This document shows, one piece after another, positions 26,290 through 32,988 of a stretch of DNA of 64,000 nucleotides. Origin of the DNA: Hymenobacter latericoloratus (GTDB lineage Bacteria; Bacteroidota; Bacteroidia; Cytophagales; Hymenobacteraceae); assembly GCF_014199535.1 (NCBI RefSeq), contig NZ_JACHNV010000007.1, positions 1-64,000 on the forward strand, in the 5' to 3' direction. The position numbers were made by a program, and so were the translations under genes. Below the pieces are notes generated by a model. The model did no database searches. It had not been told where the DNA came from and saw only the letters and a list, made by a program, of their open reading frames with translations. Within the stretch, counting starts at the first letter, position 1; each line of letters begins with the position of its first letter.

Positions 26290-27474
26290 ATGCAGAATCA
26301 GATCAAGCTGCTACCCCTTGCGGGTAATGTGGAGCCGGCCGTGCGGGCCCTGGGCTGGGAGTGGGCCGTGGAAGAAGCCTGCCAGAACTATGTAGCCCGC
26401 GAAGCCGTGCAGCTGCCCGAAGCCACCGCCGATGAGCTGCTGCAGGCCGCTGATACCCTCTACGACCTGCTGGTGCAGTCCATTCCGGACCCCATTCCGG
26501 ATGCGCTGCTGCGGGAGCTGTCCATCCCCGGCGTGCTGTGGGAGGCCGTGCGCCACTCCTGGAACGACGAGCGGCACTGGCACCTGTACGGCCGCTTCGA
26601 CCTGGCCCAAACCCCCGATGGCCCCAAGCTGCTGGAGTTCAACGCTGATACGGCCACCAGCCTGCCCGAAACGGCCGTGGTGCAGTGGGCCAGCCTGGTA
26701 GCCGCCGGCCTGGCCGACGAAGACCGGCAGGCCAATGGCCTGGTGGAGGGCCTGCAGGAGCAGCTGCGGCAGTGGCTGATGCTGAACGAAGACCTGGAGC
26801 CCAGCCTGCTGCTGGTGCATTTGCCCGGTAGCGCCGAGGACGCCACCAACTGCGCCGTGGTGATGGAAGCGGCCCTGACGGCCGGCTTCGCGCAGGTGCA
26901 CATCTGCCCCGTAGATGATATGCAGGTGGCCACCCAGGGTGAGGAGCGCGGGGTATGGGCCCAGACCGGACCGGAGGAATGGCAGCGGTTCGGGTTTGTG
27001 TTCAAGCTGGTGCCCTGGGAGCTGCTGGCCGAGGAGGAACCCGACCTCACCCGCAACCTGACGGATCTGCTGCGTAGCCGTGACGTTATCATTGCCAACC
27101 CGGCCTACTCCCTGCTGTTCCAAAGCAAAGGCATGCTGGCTTGGCTCTGGCGGTGTTTTCCGCACCACCCGCTGCTGCTGGAAACGGCCGCCACAGAACT
27201 CGTGGGGCACCAGGTGCGCAAGCCGGTACTGGGCCGCGAGGGCCAGGATGTAGCCGAACTTGGTGGCGCGGCTGGCCCCGTGCTTCCCGAGCCGGGCGAA
27301 TACGCTGCCCAGCCCGTCATTTATCAGCGCTTTGCGGAGCTGCCGCACGATGAGGCCGGCCGCCTCTACCAGGCCGGTGTATTCTGGGCCGGGCAGGGTT
27401 GCGCCATCGGCTTCCGACGCGAAGCGGGGGTTATAACCAACCTCTCGGAGTTTGTGCCGCACGTGCTGGCATAA
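26290..27474 (+). CDS. Glutathionylspermidine-synthase-type ATP-grasp protein, YgiC-like
   Basis: The 394-residue product matches the preATP-grasp/ATP-grasp C-terminal domain of bifunctional glutathionylspermidine synthetase and of YgiC/YjfC. Typical blocks are HLYGRFDLAQTPDGPKLLEFNADTATSLPETAVVQW, KLVPWE near the middle, IIANPAYSLLFQSKGMLAWLW and GAVFWAGQGCAIGFRRE-like sequence near the end. The LLEFNADT segment supplies the acidic and Asn residues expected at the Mg-ATP site. The amidase half of GspS is absent, as in YgiC. ATG 26290 is used; GTG 26284 is also in frame. It probably forms an operon with the YgiB-like gene 60 bp upstream. The substrate is unknown. Confidence 0.88.
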   Translation: MQNQIKLLPLAGNVEPAVRALGWEWAVEEACQNYVAREAVQLPEATADELLQAADTLYDLLVQSIPDPIPDALLRELSIPGVLWEAVRHSWNDERHWHLYGRFDLAQTPDGPKLLEFNADTATSLPETAVVQWASLVAAGLADEDRQANGLVEGLQEQLRQWLMLNEDLEPSLLLVHLPGSAEDATNCAVVMEAALTAGFAQVHICPVDDMQVATQGEERGVWAQTGPEEWQRFGFVFKLVPWELLAEEEPDLTRNLTDLLRSRDVIIANPAYSLLFQSKGMLAWLWRCFPHHPLLLETAATELVGHQVRKPVLGREGQDVAELGGAAGPVLPEPGEYAAQPVIYQRFAELPHDEAGRLYQAGVFWAGQGCAIGFRREAGVITNLSEFVPHVLA

Positions 27475-27673
27475 GCTGTGCCGGCGTGGGGCCTTGTAAG
27501 CCCGGGAGGGGGTAGCGTGGGCAGGCTTAGCTGCATGGCGCTTTCAGGTGGAAGTAGCCACTTCTTACAGTTGCCGTCCAGCCCAATGGCCGCGCCCGGT
27601 TCCATGGATGTCTTCCCGCGAGGCCGCTGGTGCCGGCTGGGCAAGGAGTTGGGTGCCTTCGCGTTAATTCCAG

Positions 27674-27705
27674 AAAAGCCCCTGCCACTATTGGCGGGGG
27701 CTTTT
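27674..27705 (+). terminator. Intrinsic terminator after the ygiBC-like pair
   Basis: The stem AAAAGCCCCTGCC / GGCGGGGGCTTTT (one mismatch) has a 6-base loop and ends in TTTT. It separates the upstream operon from the curli genes. Confidence 0.8.
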
Positions 27706-27808
27706 GCATTATTGAACTGCCAGAGCAACAAACAACGGAAGTTGAATTATTTTGATTTAGTTAAATATCAACATGAATAAATTCAAATAATAGATTTATT
27801 ACTTGTAT

Positions 27809-27816
27809 TATTTTTG
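27809..27816 (+). promoter_or_regulatory. Possible -7 element of the csgEFG operon
   Basis: TATTTTTG matches TAnnTTTG and lies in an AT-rich tract ~110 bp before csgE. No TTG occurs at the expected distance upstream, so this may be an activator-dependent promoter or chance. Confidence 0.35.
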
Positions 27817-27925
27817 TAAATATTTACATTTATGCCACTAATTCATTTCTGTTGCTGAGTTCTGCTTTTTAAGCTTAACTCAGCTTCTTCTCCCGGTTCA
27901 TTTTTGGTTTTTACCTGATACGCGC

Positions 27926-28552
27926 ATGGCCGCCGCTACCAAGCCTCAGTCTCAGCCACCGCAGCCCATCTTTTGGTGGCGTCCCTGGATGATGGCCCTG
28001 GGCTGTATCCTGCTTCTGCTGTTGTGCCTCGCGTCCGAAAGCTACGCCCAGGCCGAGCGCAAACGGCCCGCCCGGGCCGATGCTACCGGCAAGTCCGGAG
28101 AGCAGGTACCAACCCGCGAATCAACCTCCGGGGCTGAGTCGCCCCGCAACCTGGAGGAAAACCTGCGGCTGCTGCTGCGCCTCGATTCCCTGCAGTCGGC
28201 CCGGCGCAAGGTGGCCGCCGGCGCCGAAACCAGTGAGCTGGTGATGGACCAGTCCATTACCAAGCCCGGGCGCGACTTCTACGATTTGTTCTATAGTCAG
28301 TGGGAAGCTCCGGCCGATGTAAAGGAGTACACCATCATCATTGGGGAGAAGCCCGGCCGGGCAAACTCCACTTTCGTAACGGTGCGCGTTAACGACAACG
28401 ACTTGCTGGAATTCCCGCTTCAGCCCAATTACGACATCATTCAGGAAACCGCCCGCGAAGCCATCGGCTACGTTCAGGACTACCTGGTGCAGCAGCTCAA
28501 CCTGAGCCGTCAGCTGGAACGGGGCGAGCGGGTCAGCACGGAGCTGTACTAA
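27926..28552 (+). CDS. csgE: Curli assembly protein CsgE
   Basis: The 208-residue product has a hydrophobic export segment (MALGCILLLLLCLASESYAQ). A ~60-residue variable linker follows, then the CsgE domain (from ~105): LVMDQSITKPGRDFYDLFYSQWEAP, EYTIIIGEKPGRANSTFVTVRVNDNDLLEFPLQPNYDIIQETAREAIGYVQDYL. CsgE is the periplasmic adaptor that caps the CsgG pore and helps select curlin subunits. E. coli CsgE is ~130 residues; the extra length here is the N-terminal linker. It is first in the run csgE-csgF-csgG. Confidence 0.9.
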   Translation: MAAATKPQSQPPQPIFWWRPWMMALGCILLLLLCLASESYAQAERKRPARADATGKSGEQVPTRESTSGAESPRNLEENLRLLLRLDSLQSARRKVAAGAETSELVMDQSITKPGRDFYDLFYSQWEAPADVKEYTIIIGEKPGRANSTFVTVRVNDNDLLEFPLQPNYDIIQETAREAIGYVQDYLVQQLNLSRQLERGERVSTELY

Positions 28553-28621
28553 CCCGCCTTTCCACTGCCACCAAGTCCTGTCCGGCCTTCTTTCTGCTAC
28601 TCACCCTTCCTTCCCGCCTAT

Positions 28622-29047
28622 ATGAAGCACCTACTTTTACTTATCTGCGGCTTGTTTCTGCACGTAGCGGCTGCCTCCGCCCAGGATTTCGTGTACGAAC
28701 CCAAAAACCCGGCTTTCGGGGGCGGCAACACCTTCAACTACTCCTGGCTGCTGAGCGCCGCGCAGGCCCAAAACTCGATTGACGACCCAAGCGCGGCCGC
28801 CGCGAAAACCTCCTTCCAGGTTGATCCGCTCAAGCAGTTTGAGCAGAGCCTCAACCAGCAGATTCTGGGGCAGCTGGCCCAGAAGCTGGTGGGCAATAAG
28901 TTCGGTAACGGCAACACATTGCAGGAGGGCAACTACACGGTAGGCAGCTACCAGATTGCGGTAACGCCGAATGGCGGCGGTTTTAGTATTCAGATTACTG
29001 ACGCTAACACCGGCAACCAGACGACTATTACTATTCCTAGTCTGTAA
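28622..29047 (+). CDS. csgF: Curli assembly protein CsgF
   Basis: The 141-residue product has a signal peptide ending AAASAQ. The mature start DFVYEPKNPAFGGGNTFNYSWLLSAAQAQN is the conserved CsgF N-terminus that inserts into the CsgG channel. The C-terminal part (TVGSYQIAVTPNGGGFSIQITDANTGNQTTITIP) is the strand-rich nucleator-facing domain. CsgF is surface-exposed and couples secretion to fibre nucleation. Length matches E. coli CsgF (138). It sits 69 bp after csgE and 19 bp before csgG, consistent with one operon. Confidence 0.94.
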   Translation: MKHLLLLICGLFLHVAAASAQDFVYEPKNPAFGGGNTFNYSWLLSAAQAQNSIDDPSAAAAKTSFQVDPLKQFEQSLNQQILGQLAQKLVGNKFGNGNTLQEGNYTVGSYQIAVTPNGGGFSIQITDANTGNQTTITIPSL

Positions 29048-29066
29048 GCATTAACCCAGCACCATC

Positions 29067-30461
29067 ATGCGAGTTTTTCTCTCAGGCTGCTACGCGCTGC
29101 TACTGAGCCTGGTAGGCTGTGCCCCTTACTTTCACCAGCCCCTTACCACCGAAAAAGCCCGACTAGGAGCGGAGGTACGCGCTATCAGCGACCTGAAGCA
29201 GTTGCCTGACCCCCCCAAAGACCGGATTGTGGTAGCCGTGTACAAATTCCGGGACCAGACGGGCCAGTACAAACCCTCGCAGGCCGGTTCCAGCTTTTCT
29301 ACGGCCATTACGCAGGGCGCCACCAGCATTTTGCTGCGGGCCCTGGAAGAGTCGCGGTGGTTTAACCCCATTGAGCGCGAGAACCTGGGTAACCTGCTCA
29401 ATGAGCGCAAGATCATTCGCTCCAGCCGCGCCGAATACCAGGAGCTGACGGGCAAAAAAGAGCCCATGCTACCCTCGTTGCTGTTTGCGGGCGTAATCCT
29501 GGAAGGTGGTATTATTTCCTACGATGCCAACATGGTAACGGGTGGGGCGGGCCTGCGCTACTTCGGAGCCGGCGCTTCGGGCCAGTACCGGCAGGACCGC
29601 GTTACGGTGTACCTGCGGGCCATCAGCACCAGCACCGGCGAGATTTTGAAAACGGTGTACACCAGCAAAACCATTCTCTCGCAGCAGGTAGATGCCAGCT
29701 TATTCCGGTTTGTAAACTTCAAGCGCCTGCTCGAAACCGAAACCGGCTTTACGTATAATGAGCCCACGGAAATGGCCGTTAAGGAAGCCATTGAGAAGTC
29801 GGTGCAGGCGTTGGTGTACGAGGGAATCCGGGACAATTTGTGGGTGCCGGGCAATCCGGCGGAGCGCAACGGGGCTGGCATCACCCAGTATTTCCAGGAA
29901 AAGAATGAAAACCAGGATATGGATGTGCTGGGCCGCGTGCAGCGCGACCGGCGCGCGCAGCTGGGCCTTGGCCTTAGCGGGGCCACGGTGCGCTACGTCG
30001 GCGACCTGAAAAACTCCCAGCTGCGGGCCAACGGCCAGCTGGCGGTGCACTACCAGCCTACCCCGGCCGCCAGGCTGGGCGCCGTTTTTCACCTGGGCCG
30101 CTTCGAGTTGGGCGCCGGCGACTATTTCCGGCAAACCTTTAACTATGCGGAGCTGGCCGCTCACTACCGCATTTTTCCGCGCGACCGGTTTACCCCCTAT
30201 CTGCTGCTGGGCGGCGGCGCCACCACGCGCGCCGACCAAAGTGTAGGGGCCAGAGTGCTACCCCACGTACTGGGCGGAGCCGGCGTAGAAGTGCTCCTGA
30301 CTGATAAGGTAGGGCTCAGCCTGGGGAGCGACGCGCGCTACTACTTCTCCGACAACCTCGACGGGATTCAGCTGGGCAAATACAACGACTACTTCTGGAC
30401 GGCCCGCCTGGGTGCAACCTTCTACTTTGGTCGTACTCTCAAGCTAGCCAGTGGAAAGTAG
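29067..30461 (+). CDS. csgG: Curli secretion channel CsgG with C-terminal barrel-like extension
   Basis: The 464-residue product starts with a lipoprotein signal (LLLSLVGC, Cys18). The CsgG domain (~30-265) includes RIVVAVYKFRDQTGQYKPSQ, SFSTAITQGATSILLRALEES, WFNPIERENLGNLLNERKII and VTVYLRAISTSTGEILKTVYTSK. CsgG forms the nonameric outer-membrane pore exporting curlins. E. coli CsgG ends near residue 277; here ~180 further residues (from about VLGRVQRDRRAQLGLGLSG) form alternating strands, with RFTPYLLLGGGA, GLSLGSDARYYF and a terminal ATFYFGRTLKLASGK. They read as a small outer-membrane barrel or OmpA-like N-domain. Confidence 0.94.
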   Translation: MRVFLSGCYALLLSLVGCAPYFHQPLTTEKARLGAEVRAISDLKQLPDPPKDRIVVAVYKFRDQTGQYKPSQAGSSFSTAITQGATSILLRALEESRWFNPIERENLGNLLNERKIIRSSRAEYQELTGKKEPMLPSLLFAGVILEGGIISYDANMVTGGAGLRYFGAGASGQYRQDRVTVYLRAISTSTGEILKTVYTSKTILSQQVDASLFRFVNFKRLLETETGFTYNEPTEMAVKEAIEKSVQALVYEGIRDNLWVPGNPAERNGAGITQYFQEKNENQDMDVLGRVQRDRRAQLGLGLSGATVRYVGDLKNSQLRANGQLAVHYQPTPAARLGAVFHLGRFELGAGDYFRQTFNYAELAAHYRIFPRDRFTPYLLLGGGATTRADQSVGARVLPHVLGGAGVEVLLTDKVGLSLGSDARYYFSDNLDGIQLGKYNDYFWTARLGATFYFGRTLKLASGK

Positions 30462-30593
30462 CCAGACACTGAAGAGACAATAGAAATTTACCATCAGGGT
30501 ACAATTTCAATTCTGCAACGAACTGAAAGACAGCGGTTAGTGATGTATGTAACTATATAAATAAAAAATTTAACTATTCTTTTCAATTGACTA

Positions 30594-30623
30594 TTGACTT
30601 TTAACTTATTCAATATATATTTG
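30594..30623 (+). promoter_or_regulatory. Promoter of the major curlin gene
   Basis: TTG (30594-30596), 19 bases, then TATATTTG (30616-30623) match the Bacteroidota consensus exactly, within a strongly AT-rich tract. A perfect palindrome CCTCCGGAGG (30631-30640) begins 8 bases further on, at the expected transcript start. The leader would be ~68 nt. Confidence 0.8.
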
Positions 30624-30697
30624 TACTGTTCCTCCGGAGGGAATAAGAGTTTATTAAAAAAGTCTCACCCTTCCCAACAACCTCAATTCCCCAATCC

Positions 30698-31666
30698 ATG
30701 AAAAAGGTATCTTTCCTCGTAGCTGCACTGTTGGCCACTGGTGGCGCTTTCGCTCAAGGCAACATCCAAACCTCTTCGCAGACCGGTACCGACCACGGTG
30801 TATATGTAACGCAGACTGGCTCCGCCAACGAAGCCTACACCACCCAGGCCGACCTGCGCAACAAAACGTACCAGACGCAGTCGGGTACCAGCCAGCTTGC
30901 CGTATCGGACCAGCGCGACAATGACCAGCAGGCTTACCAGACCCAGTCGGGCTCCAATAACTCGGCCTACGTGAAGCAGGGCGACAATAAGCCGATTGAT
31001 GGTAATAACCAGGCCTACCAGACGCAGTCGGGCAATGACAACCGCGCCAGCTCTACGCAGCTGAGCGGCAGCAACATCTCGGTGCAAACGCAGGAAGGCT
31101 CGCGCAACCAGGCCGATATCTTCCAGAGCGCCAGCGAAGGGAACCAGGCCTACCAGACCCAGACGGCCGCCGCTGGCTACCCCGGCAGCCCTTCAGACAA
31201 CCGCGCCAACATTCTGCAACTCGGTACGAACAACATCGGCAGCCAGATTCAGCGTGGTAATGAAAACACGGCCAACATCAGCCAGACTGCCGGTGCCAGC
31301 GGCAACCAGGCTTATCAGGATCAGGGCAATAACGGTGGTGGCAGCTACCGCTCATCAGCCTCCATCGCCCAGACCGGCAGTGGCAACACCGGTGTGCAGA
31401 ATCAGCGTCTGGACTACCACAACGCGGTGATTGAGCAGTCGGGCACCGGAAGCGTGGCCATACAGGATCAGGACGGCGCTGGGTTCTTTGTAACCCCGGG
31501 CAACACGGGTTACATCAGCCAGAACGGTACGGGCGGACACATTGCTACCCAAACCCAGTCGGGCTCGGGCAACCAGGCTACTACTCTGCAGGGCCTTTCC
31601 GGCAACCAGAGCTACGTAACCCAGTCGGGCACCAACAACATGAGCGTGGTGTCGCAGAACCGCTAG
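30698..31666 (+). CDS. csgA: Major curlin-like amyloid subunit with curlin repeats
   Basis: The 322-residue product has a signal peptide (LVAALLATGGAFAQ). The mature part is almost all imperfect ~22-24-residue repeats of curlin type, alternating AYQTQSG-like and NxAxIxQxG-like half-units; the exact string YQTQSG recurs several times. Gln and Asn at fixed spacing form the ladders of the amyloid beta-solenoid. It is about twice the length of E. coli CsgA (five repeats). Its own strong promoter and a terminator (31716-31752) suggest expression separate from csgEFG. It could equally be called csgB-type by family models; the assignment as major subunit rests on size and promoter strength. Confidence 0.85.
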   Translation: MKKVSFLVAALLATGGAFAQGNIQTSSQTGTDHGVYVTQTGSANEAYTTQADLRNKTYQTQSGTSQLAVSDQRDNDQQAYQTQSGSNNSAYVKQGDNKPIDGNNQAYQTQSGNDNRASSTQLSGSNISVQTQEGSRNQADIFQSASEGNQAYQTQTAAAGYPGSPSDNRANILQLGTNNIGSQIQRGNENTANISQTAGASGNQAYQDQGNNGGGSYRSSASIAQTGSGNTGVQNQRLDYHNAVIEQSGTGSVAIQDQDGAGFFVTPGNTGYISQNGTGGHIATQTQSGSGNQATTLQGLSGNQSYVTQSGTNNMSVVSQNR

Positions 31667-31715
31667 TAGCGTACTTTTCCGGGGCGGATCATTCCCCATC
31701 TGCCCAATTACTTGG

Positions 31716-31752
31716 TAGCATCTCGCGGTACCTTCCGGTCTGTGAGATGCTA
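31716..31752 (+). terminator. Intrinsic terminator after the major curlin gene
   Basis: TAGCATCTC / GAGATGCTA is a perfect 9-bp stem with a ~19-base loop, followed by TCAGTTTTTT. It lies 50 bp past the curlin stop. Confidence 0.7.
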
Positions 31753-31903
31753 TCAGTTTTTTAGAGCTATCTGTTATTTGTATTTTTTAATTAAAAAATT
31801 AAACTTATCTTTATGAGGTCGGATTATATCCGCCCCTTATTTCCGGGCCCCGACCGTACCTATTCGCTTCTTATTTACTTCTCTCATTTAAGTCTGTTTG
31901 CTC

Positions 31904-32449
31904 ATGAAACGAAGTATCTGTGGGCTTATGGTAGCGCCTGCGCTACTGCTGTCCTTCTCGGCGCAAGCCCAGAGTGAAAACCAGGAAGGCAAGAGTGCAG
32001 AGCAAGTCCTGATTGAACAATTAGGAGCCCAGCCGGTGGCAACGGAGAGCACAGCCTTGCCGGTTGCCAACCGCACTACCTTGGTGCAGGTGGGAGCCAG
32101 CAACGAAGCCATACTGCGCCAGAGTGGGGTCAATAATGTGATTAACGCCTCGCAGAGTGGCGTGCTGAATCAGTATGAAATTATTCAGAACGGCGTAGCT
32201 AACTCCGTTAACTCCCTGATTGTGGGCAGCAACACCTCATCGGCCATTCGGCAGGAGGGAGACTACAACAAGGTAGAGCAGGAGTTGCGGGTGGATGGCC
32301 GCCAGTACACGGTGCAGCAACTGGGTAGCAACAACGAGCTGACCCAGCGCGAAACCGGTTCGGCCGCGCCGGCGGGGTACAATATCAAGATGCAAGGCAA
32401 TGGCATTCGGCTCACTATTGAGCAGGGTGTCAGAACCTTCCAGCCCTAA
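31904..32449 (+). CDS. csgB: Minor curlin-like protein (CsgB-like nucleator candidate)
   Basis: The 181-residue product has a signal peptide (LMVAPALLLSFSAQAQ). A ~40-residue leader and four or five curlin-like repeats follow (TLVQVGASNEAILRQSGVNN, NASQSGVLNQYEIIQNGVANSV, AIRQEGDYNKVEQEL, TVQQLGSNNELTQRETG). The repeats are less regular than in the upstream curlin, and the C-terminus is charged (IKMQGNGIRLTIEQGVRTFQP), as in the surface-anchoring nucleator CsgB. ATG 31904 is used; TTG 31898 is in frame. An AT-rich spacer upstream suggests its own promoter, though no exact consensus was found. Confidence 0.8.
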   Translation: MKRSICGLMVAPALLLSFSAQAQSENQEGKSAEQVLIEQLGAQPVATESTALPVANRTTLVQVGASNEAILRQSGVNNVINASQSGVLNQYEIIQNGVANSVNSLIVGSNTSSAIRQEGDYNKVEQELRVDGRQYTVQQLGSNNELTQRETGSAAPAGYNIKMQGNGIRLTIEQGVRTFQP

Positions 32450-32454
32450 GCCGG

Positions 32455-32490
32455 GGCCGGGCAACTGGCAGCTACGCCAGTTGCCCGGCC
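32455..32490 (+). terminator. Intrinsic terminator after the minor curlin gene
   Basis: A perfect 15-bp stem GGCCGGGCAACTGGC / GCCAGTTGCCCGGCC with a 6-base loop begins 6 bp past the stop codon. The T-run is weak (TTATGCGCTTTT). Confidence 0.7.
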
Positions 32491-32556
32491 TTATGCGCTT
32501 TTGCCCGCCGGCTGCCCCGTTTTGTTCTGCTTGCATCCATCTCACCTCCCGCACCT

Positions 32557-32946
32557 ATGCTTTCCTACTGGTTTTGCCTGCTGCCGCTTGCCACTGTTTT
32601 ATCCGGCTTATCTGCCTGGTCCGGCCCTGCCGATTGTCAGGCTCGTCTTACTACCCAGCAACAGGGCGGCATGCTTCTGATTACCGGTTTCTGCCGCAAC
32701 CAAACCCCGAGCCCCTTGCTGGTCCGGTACGAGCTGCTTACCAGCCGGCGCGGGGAAAGCGGCAGCACGCAAAACACCCAAATGGGCAGCTTCACGGTGG
32801 CCCCCGCCCAGGAAAAAGCCCTGTCTCAGACTAGCGTAAGCTTTTCCGGCTCCGATGAGTGCCAGGTGCACCTGCGGCTGTTCAATCAGCAAGGCCACCT
32901 GCTGGCCCAGGACTCCCTGACGCACTACCCCGCTAACAGCCACTAA
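32557..32946 (+). CDS. csgH: CsgH-like curli chaperone/inhibitor
   Basis: The 129-residue product has a signal-like N-terminus (WFCLLPLATVLSGLSAWSGPADC). A compact strand-rich domain follows: RLTTQQQGGMLLITGFCRN, PLLVRYELLTSRRGESGSTQNTQMGSFTVAPAQEKALSQTSVSF, CQVHLRLFNQQGHLLAQDSL. This is the pattern of CsgH/CsgC, small periplasmic immunoglobulin-like proteins that stop curlins from aggregating before export. Here three cysteines could form one disulfide. Position right after the two curlin genes supports the call. Confidence 0.75.
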   Translation: MLSYWFCLLPLATVLSGLSAWSGPADCQARLTTQQQGGMLLITGFCRNQTPSPLLVRYELLTSRRGESGSTQNTQMGSFTVAPAQEKALSQTSVSFSGSDECQVHLRLFNQQGHLLAQDSLTHYPANSH

Positions 32947-32988
32947 GTACTTCCGCGCCCTTCCTTTCCCACCTCTTTCTTTTGCCCT

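Larger units (their letters stand above)
27475..27925. other. 451-bp spacer upstream of the curli operon
   Basis: The first 200 bp are GC-rich and hold the terminator at 27674-27705. From about 27720 the sequence turns sharply AT-rich, ending in the csgE start region. A frame at 27478-27780 runs across the terminator and has no protein-like features. Confidence 0.5.

Noticed and set aside
27478..27780. 100-codon frame before the curli operon
   Set aside because: It runs through an intrinsic terminator and into AT-rich promoter-like DNA with no protein-like pattern.
30698..32449. Curlin repeats as a possible CRISPR or DNA tandem repeat
   Set aside because: The periodicity is at the protein level with variable codons; no direct DNA repeats with unique spacers exist.
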